A DNA stretch of 64,000 nt from Bacteroidota bacterium (GCA_013376995.1 JACAAZ010000011.1:69332-133331), one strand, 5' to 3'. Positions 36,414 through 45,500 are shown, counted from the first letter of the stretch. Translations and numbers: made by a program. The notes: a model not told the origin generated them from the sequence alone.

Positions 36414-37127
36414 TTATGGCACTACATTCATTTCAACCTGAAGCTGTTTCGGAGTATTTTCCTCAATAACTATAGGTTTAAGCAAGGAGTTGGCATAATC
36501 GCCAGAACCATACCAGCCAAGGAAATCCCCAGGGGAGAGCGTAATGCTGTTATCCATGTCTTTCCAGACATCAAGATAATATGTCCCTGGTGCGACAGCT
36601 GGGAACGAAAAACTTACAATAGACCCGAACCCGAATACATTAACACTGTCAGCCGATTGGCCAGCTGACCTTGCTGCAAGGGATGTAAATAAACGAACCT
36701 TGGCTGAAGAGAGGTCCAGTTTTTTACCTTCAGCAAAGCTTGCAGTGCCACTCAGCGCCGACTTCCCGGAAGGTAATACATAAAGTTTGACACTGTCAGA
36801 AACCTGGTTTCCTGAAGGGTCGGTTACCCTGATTATGGTGCGGTATAATCCTCCTTGCAAAGGTGCAAGCCAATAAACTGAATCTCCATATCCAGATATC
36901 TTTCCCCCATTGGTTGTATAGGAAAAAACCAGTTCATCCCCGTCAGCATCAGAAGCCAGAACAGTAAGCAAAGCTATGGAACCGGCAGGAACTGTATCCA
37001 TTGACAATAAAACTCCATCAATGGTTGGGATACTCTGGACCTTTTCGGAGCAGCTACTGATAAACAAAGCAGTTATAAGAGCAACGCTGAGGAAGCCTAG
37101 GATGTAAAATTTCAGATATTGGTTCAT
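36414..37127 (-). CDS. Hypothetical lipoprotein with Ig-like and regulatory-like domains
   Basis: The listed ORF starts at 37148; the ATG at 37127 (MNQYLKFYILGFLSVALI) puts a standard lipobox (LFISSC) at residue 26 and is preferred, giving 237 residues. After the lipid Cys come an Ig/cadherin-like domain (LLTVLASDADGDELVFSYTT to RVTDPSGNQVSDSVKLYV) and a prealbumin-like domain (FSFPAVAPGTYYLDVWKDMD). It is probably exposed on the outer membrane. It lies upstream of the TonB receptor on the same strand with a 230-bp gap, so a receptor partner is possible but not shown. Confidence 0.75.
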   Translation of the reverse strand: MNQYLKFYILGFLSVALITALFISSCSEKVQSIPTIDGVLLSMDTVPAGSIALLTVLASDADGDELVFSYTTNGGKISGYGDSVYWLAPLQGGLYRTIIRVTDPSGNQVSDSVKLYVLPSGKSALSGTASFAEGKKLDLSSAKVRLFTSLAARSAGQSADSVNVFGFGSIVSFSFPAVAPGTYYLDVWKDMDNSITLSPGDFLGWYGSGDYANSLLKPIVIEENTPKQLQVEMNVVP

Positions 37128-37256
37128 AAGTCGCCTGATTAGCAGCATGCAAAATAATTAAAAATTGTGCTAGCTGAGGCAAAATGCAGATATTATTTTA
37201 CAGTATGCCCGTTTTGATCAACAAATTGAAATTGCCAGCATTCATTTTTAGGTTCC

Positions 37257-40200
37257 ATGAAAAAAACTGACCTTTGCCAAAAAATATACATTAACGATTT
37301 CCTGATGATTTTCGGCTCAAAGAACTGTTATTCTCTACTCATTTTACTCTGTATACTGCTTTTAGGCAAAACATTTCATAGCAATGCCCAAAATGTTTTT
37401 CATCCGCAGAAGCCCGATCCAGGATGTGTTTCATGGGTTGATTCTGTTTATTCACGGTTAACTCCCGCTCAGCGGGTCGCTCAATTGCTGATGATCCGCG
37501 CCAATTCTGTTGTTGACTCAGGCGAAATCAGGCAGGTCGCTGCATGGATCAGGCAATACAACATTGGTGGTATCTGTTTTTTTAAAGGGGGTCCACTTAG
37601 GCAGGCAATTCTGACTAATTACTACCAGTCGATGGCTGCTACACCTATACTTATTTCAATGGATGCGGAATGGGGACTGGGTATGCGTTTGGATAGCACT
37701 ATTGCTTTCGCTCGTCAAATGACCTTAGGCGCAATGGCTGATGAATCTCTTATCACCCGCTATGGTGAGGAAATGGCCAGGCAATTAAGGAGGATAGGAG
37801 TACAGGTGAGTTTTTCACCTGTGGCTGACATAAACAATAACCCGGCAAACCCGGTGATAAATGTGCGCTCATTCGGTGAAGACAGAAAAGATGTTGCCAG
37901 AAAGGCGCTACTTTACATGAAGGGTTTGCAAAAAGGAGGTGTAATGAGTGTGGCAAAGCACTTTCCAGGCCATGGTGATACTGATACCGATTCACACCTT
38001 GCTTTACCAGTCATTGATCATTCTGCTGAAACAATTGATACACTCGAATTATACCCGTTCAAAAAACTCATTGAAGCTGGTGTTGATGGGATCATGATTG
38101 CCCATCTTTTTATCCCTGCGCTTGATTCCTCCCGGAATCTGCCTTCCAGCTTATCCAAAATTGTAGTCAATGATCTGCTCAAAAATAAGCTCGGTTTTAA
38201 AGGTGTGATCTTTACTGATGCACTCGATATGAAAGGTGCAGCCAATTTTGCCCCCCAGGGGATGGTTGAAGTGAAAGCTTTGGAGGCTGGAAATGATGTG
38301 CTTTTATTACCTGAATCTGTCGACAGTGCAGTTCAAAATATCCTGGCTGCAGTTGATAGCGGACTAATAAGCCAAACGATTATAGAAGAGCGTTGTAAAA
38401 AGATGCTTGCTCTTAAATATAAGTTGGGGATTTCTCAAACGCAGACAGTAAAAGTTGAAGGATTAGTTGCGGACCTTAATACCCCCATGGCTGATTACCT
38501 CAACAGAACTTGCTACGGATCAGCAGTTACACTTTTAAAGAATGATGGAGGTCTTCTCCCGATCCAACGACAAGACACACTTAAGATAGCTTGTGTGACC
38601 ATTGGTTTCAAAGATGAGACTCAATTTCAGCAACGCTTGTCTTCCTATGCTGCTATTGATCATTATTCTTTTCCAAGAGATCCGGAAGCAAGGCAGTTAT
38701 GGAAATTCAGGACTACACTTGATAAGTATAACCTGGTAATAGTCAATATAAACAATACACATCCTTCACCCTTACGTGATTTCGGGATTTCCGAGGTTAC
38801 CACCGCTTGGGTGGATACTTTGCTGGCCAGTAAGCCTTGCGTGCTGAATGTCTGTGCTTTGCCCTATTCTGTTGCCCTGTTCCGAAATGCTGACAAGGCC
38901 CAATCAGTTATCATATCTTACCAGGATAATGCTACAGCCTATGATGCATCCGCTCAATTGATATTTGGGGGAATAATGGCGAAAGGTCACACCCCGGTTT
39001 CCATTTCTGCAAGATTCCCTCTTCATAGCGGACTACCTGACGCCAATGTAAGCCGATTTAAGTTTACACTTCCTGAAGATGCAGATATTCCATCTGCTTC
39101 ACTAGCCAGGGTTGATAGTATAGTAAGAGAGGGTATGCAGGCAAAGGCCTACCCGGGTTGCCAGGTTCTGATAGCAGTAAATGGCAAGGTTATCTATTCA
39201 AAATCTTTTGGTTATCATGACTACAGCAATAAGGAACCGGTACTGAATTCTGATATTTATGATCTTGCCAGTGTCACTAAGGTGGCAGCTACTACCCTGG
39301 CTGTAATGAAGTTACACGATGAACATAAAATAGATCCGAAAAAGCCTTTATCCCGCTATCTTCCTATGCTTGATAACAGCAACAAGAACAAAATAAGCGT
39401 ACAGGAAGTGATGGCTCATCAGGCAGGGCTTGTTGCCTGGATACCTTTTTACAAAAAGGCCATGGAAGGAGGAAAATGGGATTCTGCTATCTTTAGCAGG
39501 GTTGCTGATTCATCTTTTTCTCTTCGAGTTGCTGAAAATCTTTATGTCCGTAAGGATTATCCGGCTTGGATGCTTGATTCCATTGTTCGCTCTCCGCTTT
39601 CTCCGAAGAAGGAATACAAATACAGCGACCTGGGTTTCATCCTCATGCAGCAGGCTATAGAACACATCGCAGGAATGCCATTGGACCAATATGTTAAAAA
39701 TGAGTTTTACAGTCCCATGGGGTTACCCACTCTGGGATTTCACCCCAGGGAAACATTTCCATTGAAAAGAATTATTCCGACTGAGAATGATACTGTATTC
39801 AGAAGGCAGGTGGTTCATGGTGATGTGCATGATCCAGCAGCTGCTATGATGGGTGGCGTAGCGGGCCATGCGGGCCTGTTCGGGAATGCTACCGACCTGG
39901 CTGCTTTGTTCCAGATGCTCTTGCAGCATGGGAATTATGGAGGCCAGCATTACCTGGATAGCTCAACTATAGAGGAATTTACATCGCGACAATTCCCAGG
40001 TAACCGAAGGGGATTAGGGTTCGACAAACCCCAGGATCCGGGTGAAGAAGGCCCTGCATGTGCTGATGCCTCCCCCAGAAGTTTCGGACACACAGGGTTT
40101 ACCGGTACTTATGTATGGGCAGATCCTGATAACCAGATGATCCTTGTTTTCCTTTCGAATCGAGTAAACCCGGATGCCGAGGATAATAAACTTGTAAAAC

Positions 40201-40301
40201 TGGGTACACGAACAAAAATTCAGCAAGTAGTCTATGATGCGATCCGGGAATCGAATAAACAGGTTAGCCCCGCGAGGAAACTTGTTAATTCGGCAGAATG
40301 A
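37257..40301 (+). CDS. Glycoside hydrolase family 3 fused to a beta-lactamase-like serine hydrolase
   Basis: 1014 residues. After a hydrophobic signal (SLLILLCILLLGKTF) comes a GH3 domain (about 55-400) of the beta-N-acetylhexosaminidase (NagZ) type: SVAKHFPGHGDTDTDSHLAL with the NagZ His/Asp loop, and FKGVIFTDALDMKGA with the catalytic Asp. A C-terminal GH3 beta domain follows (about 410-590). The last 380 residues are a class C-like serine hydrolase: SxxK in LASVTKVAATT, Tyr motif YKYSDLGFILMQQ and HTG in FGHTGFTGTYVW. Both parts fit peptidoglycan processing in the periplasm. The stop codon is directly followed by a heptamer array. Confidence 0.93.
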   Translation: MKKTDLCQKIYINDFLMIFGSKNCYSLLILLCILLLGKTFHSNAQNVFHPQKPDPGCVSWVDSVYSRLTPAQRVAQLLMIRANSVVDSGEIRQVAAWIRQYNIGGICFFKGGPLRQAILTNYYQSMAATPILISMDAEWGLGMRLDSTIAFARQMTLGAMADESLITRYGEEMARQLRRIGVQVSFSPVADINNNPANPVINVRSFGEDRKDVARKALLYMKGLQKGGVMSVAKHFPGHGDTDTDSHLALPVIDHSAETIDTLELYPFKKLIEAGVDGIMIAHLFIPALDSSRNLPSSLSKIVVNDLLKNKLGFKGVIFTDALDMKGAANFAPQGMVEVKALEAGNDVLLLPESVDSAVQNILAAVDSGLISQTIIEERCKKMLALKYKLGISQTQTVKVEGLVADLNTPMADYLNRTCYGSAVTLLKNDGGLLPIQRQDTLKIACVTIGFKDETQFQQRLSSYAAIDHYSFPRDPEARQLWKFRTTLDKYNLVIVNINNTHPSPLRDFGISEVTTAWVDTLLASKPCVLNVCALPYSVALFRNADKAQSVIISYQDNATAYDASAQLIFGGIMAKGHTPVSISARFPLHSGLPDANVSRFKFTLPEDADIPSASLARVDSIVREGMQAKAYPGCQVLIAVNGKVIYSKSFGYHDYSNKEPVLNSDIYDLASVTKVAATTLAVMKLHDEHKIDPKKPLSRYLPMLDNSNKNKISVQEVMAHQAGLVAWIPFYKKAMEGGKWDSAIFSRVADSSFSLRVAENLYVRKDYPAWMLDSIVRSPLSPKKEYKYSDLGFILMQQAIEHIAGMPLDQYVKNEFYSPMGLPTLGFHPRETFPLKRIIPTENDTVFRRQVVHGDVHDPAAAMMGGVAGHAGLFGNATDLAALFQMLLQHGNYGGQHYLDSSTIEEFTSRQFPGNRRGLGFDKPQDPGEEGPACADASPRSFGHTGFTGTYVWADPDNQMILVFLSNRVNPDAEDNKLVKLGTRTKIQQVVYDAIRESNKQVSPARKLVNSAE

Positions 40302-40560
40302 GGAGGTGGGAAGCTGGAAGCCGGAAGTCGGAAGTCGGAAGTCGGAAGCCGGAAGCCGGAAGTCGGAAGCCGGAAGCCGGAAGTCGGAAGTCGGAAGCCG
40401 GAAGCCGGAAGTGGGAAGCCGGAAGTGGGAAGCTGGAAGCCGGAAGTCGGAAGCCGGAAGTCGGAAGTCGGAAGCTGGAAGCCGGAAGCCGGAAGTGGGA
40501 AGTCGGAAGTCGGAAGCTGGAAGCCGGAAGCCGGAAGCCGGAAGTCGGAAATCGGAAATA
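40302..40560. repeat. Heptamer array, GGAAGNN family (37 units)
   Basis: Thirty-seven 7-base words in perfect register, starting at the base after the TGA of the GH3 fusion gene. All but the first (GGAGGTG) and last two (GGAAATC, GGAAATA) are GGAAG followed by CC, TC, TG or CT. The three ORFs reported over this stretch on both strands are translations of the array and not genes. Confidence 0.97.
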
Positions 40561-40580
40561 CAAATGTAAATACCTAACCT

Positions 40581-40628
40581 TTATAACGCCGAACCCTTAT
40601 AACGCCGAACCCTTATAACGCCGAACCC
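40581..40628. repeat. 16-bp tandem repeat TTATAACGCCGAACCC (three copies)
   Basis: Three exact copies, followed by the degenerate TTTTAACCCTAAACCC. The core AACGCCGAACCC is the same as at 11149 and 26339. Confidence 0.92.
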
Positions 40629-40731
40629 TTTTAACCCTAAACCCTTCGAACATATAACAATAATTTGAACAACAACAGATAATCCGCCTCTTGCGGAAAA
40701 TTAAATTCACAACTATTAAATACGTTTTTGT

Positions 40732-41238
40732 ATGGCAACAGTAAAATTTAAAGGTAATCCAATTCACACAGTTGGTGAACTCCCGGTAGTTGGAAGTGCA
40801 GCACCAGATTTCACACTTGTTAAGAATGATCTCAGCGAGGTTTCCGTCGTGGATCTTAAAGGCAAAAAAGTTGTTCTGAACATCTTCCCAAGCCTTGATA
40901 CAGCCGTTTGCGCTGCATCCGTTAGAAGATTCAATGTTGAGGCGTCCAGGCTTCCAAATACAGCAGTTGTATGTATTTCTAAGGACCTTCCCTTTGCACA
41001 CACACGTTTCTGCACCACTGAGGGAATCGCGAATGTGATCTCCGCTTCCGAGTTCAGGAGTAACAATTTTGGTAAATCTTATGGCGTAATGCTGACGGAT
41101 GGCCCTTTGCAGGGCCTGATGGCTCGTTCAGTCGTTGTGCTTGATGAAACCGGGAAAGTCATGTATAATGAGCTGGTTCCGGAGATCACCCAGGAGCCTG
41201 ATTATGATTCAGCAATTAAGGCTATCATGAGCAACTAG
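40732..41238 (+). CDS. tpx: Thiol peroxidase (Tpx family)
   Basis: 168 residues, the family length. The peroxidatic Cys60 lies in [15 protein letters not shown] and the resolving Cys94 in HTRFCTTEG, the spacing of E. coli Tpx. N-terminal [18 protein letters not shown] and C-terminal [14 protein letters not shown] are typical. It reduces hydrogen and alkyl peroxides with thioredoxin electrons in cytosol or periplasm; no signal peptide is present, so cytosolic here. Upstream 170 bp contain plain sequence and the AACGCCGAACCC repeats; tRNA-Leu follows with its own promoter. Confidence 0.96.
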   Translation: MATVKFKGNPIHTVGELPVVGSAAPDFTLVKNDLSEVSVVDLKGKKVVLNIFPSLDTAVCAASVRRFNVEASRLPNTAVVCISKDLPFAHTRFCTTEGIANVISASEFRSNNFGKSYGVMLTDGPLQGLMARSVVVLDETGKVMYNELVPEITQEPDYDSAIKAIMSN

Positions 41239-41239
41239 G

Positions 41240-41270
41240 TTTGCAGGTTTCAAAAAGAGGCGTATCTTTG
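41240..41270 (+). promoter_or_regulatory. Promoter of tRNA-Leu (TTTG-N19-TATCTTTG)
   Basis: TTTG at 41240-41243, exactly 19 nt, TATCTTTG at 41263-41270: a perfect match to the Bacteroidota promoter consensus, 17 bp before the tRNA. The -33 box starts one base after the tpx stop. Confidence 0.85.
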
Positions 41271-41287
41271 CACTGCTTTTTAAGCCC

Positions 41288-41369
41288 GCGGATGTGGCGT
41301 AATTGGTAGCCGCGCCAGACTTAGGATCTGGTGCCGAGAGGCGTGGGGGTTCGAGTCCCTTCATCCGCA
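41288..41369 (+). tRNA. tRNA-Leu (anticodon UAG)
   Basis: Acceptor arms GCGGATG/CATCCGC, anticodon stem CCAGA/TCTGG with loop CTTAGGA (anticodon TAG), a long class II variable arm (GCC-GAGA-GGC) and T-loop TTCGAGT. CCA is not encoded: the sequence after the discriminator A is CAAG. Its own promoter precedes it and a strong hairpin follows six bases later. Confidence 0.97.
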
Positions 41370-41639
41370 CAAGACAAATGCCTGCATTCGCAGGCATTTG
41401 TTATTAAAGCGGATGAATGGACGAGAAGTTTATCCCGAACGGCATCAAAAGAAATAGTTTTGGAGTAAAAAGAGGACTGCCGATTCGGGGAGTCCCTTCA
41501 TCCGCACAAGACAAATGCCTGCATTCGCAGGCATTTGTTATTAAAGCGGATGAATGGACGAGAAGTTTATCCCGAACGGCATCAAAAGAAATAGTTTTGG
41601 AGTAAAAAGAGGACTGCCGATTCGGGGAGTCCCTTCATC
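41353..41639. repeat. 137-bp tandem repeat grown from the 3' end of tRNA-Leu
   Basis: Unit 1 is 41353-41489, unit 2 is 41490-41626, and a 13-base start of a third unit (GAGTCCCTTCATC) follows. The first bases of each unit are the tRNA T-arm/acceptor end; unit 1's copy is the real tRNA 3' end. Each unit then has the tRNA terminator hairpin, then GCGGATGAA, then 80 bases unlike the tRNA body. GCGGATGAA and the next TTCATCCGC form a 9-bp acceptor-like stem enclosing 79 bases (41409-41505). The small ORF 41417-41605 is read through the repeat and is not credible as a gene. The following 290 bp (41640-41931) hold nothing I recognise. Confidence 0.95.
41375..41405 (+). terminator. Terminator of tRNA-Leu (duplicated at 41512-41542)
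   Basis: CAAATGCCTGC and GCAGGCATTTG with loop ATTC, a perfect 11-bp stem, then TTATT. An identical copy lies one repeat unit downstream. Confidence 0.85.
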
Positions 41640-41931
41640 AGTTATAAGGTTTCCTGAACAACAACATTGCGTATCCTAACCGGAATAACCATTCCGGAAT
41701 ACATACCTGATTGCTTTTAGTTTGAAAAGTAGCTGGTGAAATGAACAAAATCTGCATTTTCTCTCTTTAAATGTGATAGAGAAATTAGAATATACACGAT
41801 TAAAAAATGGTTGGGCAACTATGAACCCCCACGCCTATTTGCAAAACTTTGTCTTAATAAATAAGCTAAAGTCTATTTCTCTGTTAAATATTCCTTCTGT
41901 CAAACACCAGCTTAGTCTGAATATAATATAA

Positions 41932-42201
41932 ATGAAAATGAAGAATTGGAAAATCAGGCTGGGAATTTCGCTAATTATTCTGTCTGCTCTGTCATTTTTA
42001 TCATTGCTGATAATCCCTTTTCTTAAAAGTGGATCCGGTATTAAGGTCACAATTTCAACCGTTTTGATAGTATTGGGGGAAGTCACTTTCTGGACAGGTG
42101 GGTTCCTACTTGGGAAAGAAATCCTGTCAAAATATAAATCATACCTGAATCCGGCGAACTGGTTTAAAAAGAAGCTGGATAAACAAGAACTCGAATCCTG
42201 A
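41932..42201 (+). CDS. Small two-helix membrane protein
   Basis: 89 residues with two hydrophobic segments (about 9-31, LGISLIILSALSFLSLLIIPF; and 37-60, ISTVLIVLGEVTFWTGGFLL) and a basic tail (LGKEILSKYKSYLNPANWFKKK). The GEVTFW-GGFLLGKE and LNPxNWFKKK pieces resemble the small proteins annotated as transporter suffix domain; that match is from memory and tentative. No signal for linkage to neighbours: repeats lie upstream and a peptidase gene with its own start 140 bp downstream. Confidence 0.65.
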   Translation: MKMKNWKIRLGISLIILSALSFLSLLIIPFLKSGSGIKVTISTVLIVLGEVTFWTGGFLLGKEILSKYKSYLNPANWFKKKLDKQELES

Positions 42202-42342
42202 TCTCAAAATAACCTTTCGTTTATAACTACTAAACAATTTGTAAATTGCTGAAATTTACCAGCTTTACTAATGGTGTTATGCCATCGAATTGCTGTATGT
42301 TGTTTGTTAAGTTCATTTATTTTAAATCTATATATAAGCAAT

Positions 42343-44433
42343 ATGCACAGAATGTATCTGTTTGCCTTTTTATTCTTTCCAATTATCAATTTGTATTCCC
42401 AGGATTATAAACCTGTTCCGACCCGGACCAGTCCGGTAACTGATACCTTTTTTTGCCGATACAAGGTTGTTGACCAGTATCGATGGCTTGAAAACACTCA
42501 AAGTCCGGAAGTAATTGATTGGGTCGATCAGCAAAACAAGGCATCTTCAAAATATCTGGAAAGGGCTTGCCGAAGGACAGAATCCTTTGATCTCATTAAC
42601 CACTATGCCTATACCAGGTATGATAACCCACAAAAGCTGGGAAAGTACTATTTTACAAATGCTTACTATAATGACCACGGTGGTTCGGCTATTTTCTTTC
42701 AAACTAAACTGGATGCAAACCCGGAAATACTGGTCGATCCAATGGAGATTTCAACCCGTGATAAGATACGGATAGGCTCCTATTCTTTATCGAAGGATTC
42801 AAAGCTGCTGGCATTCCAGTTCAGCCGGAATGGCAGTGACTGGCAGGAGGCAATGGTTGTTACCATGTCAATGGGTAAATTTAAAAACGACCATCTTACC
42901 GGTTTAAAGTTTTCGCACCTGGCATGGAAAGATGATGGCTTTTTTTATACTACTCATTCACAGGATGGAAAATTTGGGGAAACATATGGCCCCAAGGTGT
43001 TCTATCATAAAATCGGGAGTACCCAGGAAGATGATCACCTTGTTTTTGGAAGACCATATAGCCCCGGAGTGACCATCGATTATCTGACTTCCAGCGATGA
43101 ACGTTTTTTTATACTGAAGGAAAGAAATGAAACTAAAGGTATTATAAACGTTTTCTATATTGATTATCAGTCAGGATCAGATTCGCTTAAGCCATTGATC
43201 CAGAATATGAAGAAATTCAATCTCGATTTCCTGGATTCACACGATGGGAAGCTGATAGCTACTGCATACTCTGCTAAAACCAACCGAAGCATTGTAGAGA
43301 TCAATCCGGCAGATCCATATCACTGGAGAGGGATTGGAGATGAATTCTCTGACGCAGTACTCCAGGATGTTATTCCTTTCGCAGACAGGTTGGTAGCAGT
43401 TTATAATGCAAACCAACACCCCAATATTATAGTAATGGATTATAAAGGAGGTGTACTTTATAAGAATGAAATGCCGGTTGCAACTTCCGTTGGAGGTTTC
43501 AGTGGTGATCCCGCTGATGAGGAGCTGTTATATTATTTTACATCCTATACTGTCCCCCCGATTGTATATAAATTCAATATCAAAACTTTTAAGAATGAAC
43601 TCACTCAACAAACTTCTGTTACATTCGATTACCGCGATATTGAATACAAGGAGTTGGAATATCCATCATCTGATGGAGTGATGGTTCCTATTGTACTGGT
43701 TTATAAAAAAGGCCTGGTCCTGGATGGAAACCATCCGGCTATTCTAAATGCATATGGTGGCTTTGGGATTATATCCCAGCCTTCATTTGACCCGGGTATT
43801 GTATATTTTGTCATACAGGGTGGCGTATATGCGTTTGCAAATATCCGGGGTGGGGGAGATAAGGGTATTAAATGGGCATTGGATGGCCGGGGTGACAACA
43901 AGCAAAATTCTTTTGACGATTTTATAGCTGCAGCACAATACCTGCTTGAAAACAAGTATACTTCCAGATCAAAGCTCGCGGCCACCGGGGCTTCAAATGG
44001 AGGATTGGTAGTTGCTGCTTCAGCTATCCAACGTCCAGATCTTTTCAAAGCTGTTGTTCCTGTGGTGGCTCCCCTGGATATGCTTCGTTTTGAAAAATTT
44101 ACCATCGGTCACTGGCACACGGATGAGTATGGAACGGTAAAAGATAGCAGCAGTTTTAAAAAGCTTCTTGCATATTCACCCTATCAAAATATTGAGGATA
44201 ACATAAACTATCCTTCAATGCTGGTTATAACCTCCGAAAATGATGACCGGGTTCCTCCTCTTAATTCTTTCAAATTTGTGGCAAGGCTGCAGAACAGGGT
44301 ATCGCAGGTAAACCCTGTCTTTCTCAAGACTGAAATGAATGCAGGCCATAACGGGGCCTCAACCTTATTTAATTCTGTTCAATCAAAAGCATATATCTAC
44401 GGCTTTATAATGAATGAACTGACAAATAAATAG
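42343..44433 (+). CDS. Prolyl oligopeptidase (S9A family), secreted
   Basis: The listed ORF starts at 42271; the ATG at 42343 (MHRMYLFAFLFFPIINLYSQ) gives a clean signal peptide, so 696 residues. N-terminal DQYRWLENTQSPEVIDWVDQQN is the S9A hallmark, a seven-bladed propeller follows, then the hydrolase domain: NAYGGFGI, GGVYAFANIRGGGDKG, the nucleophile in ATGASNGGLV, Asp in ENDDRVPP and His in MNAGHNG. It cleaves short proline-containing peptides, here in the periplasm or outside. Monocistronic by spacing; it ends 140 bp before the arsR operator. Confidence 0.94.
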   Translation: MHRMYLFAFLFFPIINLYSQDYKPVPTRTSPVTDTFFCRYKVVDQYRWLENTQSPEVIDWVDQQNKASSKYLERACRRTESFDLINHYAYTRYDNPQKLGKYYFTNAYYNDHGGSAIFFQTKLDANPEILVDPMEISTRDKIRIGSYSLSKDSKLLAFQFSRNGSDWQEAMVVTMSMGKFKNDHLTGLKFSHLAWKDDGFFYTTHSQDGKFGETYGPKVFYHKIGSTQEDDHLVFGRPYSPGVTIDYLTSSDERFFILKERNETKGIINVFYIDYQSGSDSLKPLIQNMKKFNLDFLDSHDGKLIATAYSAKTNRSIVEINPADPYHWRGIGDEFSDAVLQDVIPFADRLVAVYNANQHPNIIVMDYKGGVLYKNEMPVATSVGGFSGDPADEELLYYFTSYTVPPIVYKFNIKTFKNELTQQTSVTFDYRDIEYKELEYPSSDGVMVPIVLVYKKGLVLDGNHPAILNAYGGFGIISQPSFDPGIVYFVIQGGVYAFANIRGGGDKGIKWALDGRGDNKQNSFDDFIAAAQYLLENKYTSRSKLAATGASNGGLVVAASAIQRPDLFKAVVPVVAPLDMLRFEKFTIGHWHTDEYGTVKDSSSFKKLLAYSPYQNIEDNINYPSMLVITSENDDRVPPLNSFKFVARLQNRVSQVNPVFLKTEMNAGHNGASTLFNSVQSKAYIYGFIMNELTNK

Positions 44434-44542
44434 ATCTGAAATTCTATATGGATCATCATCTTTTTATGGTTAACCTTTTCTTTCAATATACTTAAATGGA
44501 AAGATTCCAAATTAGCTTGAAATGAGATTATCCATTCTGTAG

Positions 44543-44558
44543 TTCGTATTTTTGCGAA
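44543..44558 (+). promoter_or_regulatory. Proposed ArsR operator 1 over the arsR promoter
   Basis: TTCGTATTTTTGCGAA, an imperfect palindrome. It contains TATTTTTG (44547-44554), an exact TAnnTTTG -7 element, and lies 15 bp before the arsR ATG. An overlapping inverted repeat GTATTT/AAATAC (44546-44562) adds symmetry. A sequence identical at 14 of 16 positions precedes arsC at 48206. Confidence 0.7.
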
Positions 44559-44573
44559 ATACTAAATAGTCTT

Positions 44574-44897
44574 ATGAAAATTCCTTATTCAGAAGATCAG
44601 GTCAAACTAGCCCGTTTTGCAAAAGCTATGGGGCATCCTGCAAGGATTAAGATTCTTGAGATCCTGTCAAATCAGGAATGTTGCTATAGTGGTAACATTG
44701 CGGAAGAATTTCCTATTGCTTTATCAACTTTATCACAGCACCTGAAAGAATTAAAGAAATCAGGATTGATCCAGGGAGAGATTAACCCTCCGCGGATTAA
44801 ATACTGCATCAACGAAGACAACTGGAAAGTTGCCAAGAAATTGTTTGATGCATTCCTGGTGGATAAATTGAATCAAAGCGAAGATTGTACTAGTTAA
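44574..44897 (+). CDS. arsR: ArsR/SmtB-family metalloregulatory repressor
   Basis: 107 residues, winged-helix fold: FAKAMGHPARIKILEILS, then IALSTLSQHLKELKKSGLI as recognition helix and GEINPPRIKYCIN as wing. A vicinal cysteine pair in NQECCYSG (Cys36, Cys37), with Cys78 in the wing and Cys105 near the end, is a plausible As(III)/Sb(III) site, different from the CVC motif of E. coli ArsR but known to me from Bacteroidota ArsR. It should repress the locus until arsenite binds. Its stop overlaps the next start (TAATG). Confidence 0.93.
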   Translation: MKIPYSEDQVKLARFAKAMGHPARIKILEILSNQECCYSGNIAEEFPIALSTLSQHLKELKKSGLIQGEINPPRIKYCINEDNWKVAKKLFDAFLVDKLNQSEDCTS

Positions 44898-45316
44898 TGC
44901 TAATTTGCATGAAAGAACATTTTAAGAATCTGGGGTTTGTCATTGAAGGTATGTTACACCTCACTGGGAGACAGGCATTGCAATGTCTTGAAGAAGGAGC
45001 AGTATTGGTGGATATCAGGGAAGACTTCGAATTAGCCATCAAGGATTTCCTTGTGGATGAATACATTCGTTGTCCATTCAGCGAATTCGATCAGAATTTC
45101 GATTTGCTGCCAAAGGACCGGGCTCTCATCCTGGCTGATTGTGTAGGGATTTCAAGTAAGAAAGCAATGCAAAAACTTCATGATAATGGGTATTCAATGA
45201 TAGCCAACCTGGCAGGCGGAATTGCTGACTGGGAAAAGGATGGACTGCCTATGAACAAGGATATAGAATCAATGAATGGTCAGTGCCCTTGTATGATCAA
45301 GTCCAGGAAATCATAA
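44897..45316 (+). CDS. Rhodanese-like domain protein
   Basis: 139 residues. Rhodanese fold: LTGRQALQCLEEGAVLVDIRED, FSEFDQNFDLLPKDRALIL, the active-site loop with Cys82 (ADCVGISSKKA) and ANLAGGIADWEKDGLPM. The tail ends in QCPCMIKSRKS, a CxC motif outside the usual fold that could bind a soft metal(loid). Probably moves sulfane sulfur or acts on thiol-bound arsenic; that is inference. It starts at the last base of arsR's stop; the fifth codon is also ATG (MKEHF). A 180-bp gap follows before the next gene. Confidence 0.85.
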   Translation: MLICMKEHFKNLGFVIEGMLHLTGRQALQCLEEGAVLVDIREDFELAIKDFLVDEYIRCPFSEFDQNFDLLPKDRALILADCVGISSKKAMQKLHDNGYSMIANLAGGIADWEKDGLPMNKDIESMNGQCPCMIKSRKS

Positions 45317-45500
45317 ATCATAATATCCTGCTATTATCATGAGATTCGACATGATGGATTATTGGTTTCAGTTTTTTAAATCCCTGAGGTGCAATATCTT
45401 CTAATTCGAAAATCATATTGCTGGTTTTTTGGAAAATCAATTTATTAATTCAAATCTGTTTTCGATACTGTCACCGAACTATAACCTTTAAAAAATACCA

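Noticed and set aside
40234-40618. Three ORFs with GSRKSEAG-type repeats on both strands
   Set aside because: They are readings of the GGAAGNN array and change with word number; no start signal or conserved domain.
41417-41605. 62-aa ORF inside the 137-bp repeat
   Set aside because: It reads through both copies in two frames and includes the tRNA terminator; no independent support.
41353-41639. attL/attR of an integrated element at tRNA-Leu
   Set aside because: The repeated tRNA ends are only 137 bp apart with no integrase or cargo between; tandem duplication explains them, though an old integration scar cannot be excluded.
42271-42342. Upstream start of the prolyl oligopeptidase
   Set aside because: The extra 24 residues would place a second hydrophobic stretch before a clean signal peptide at 42343.
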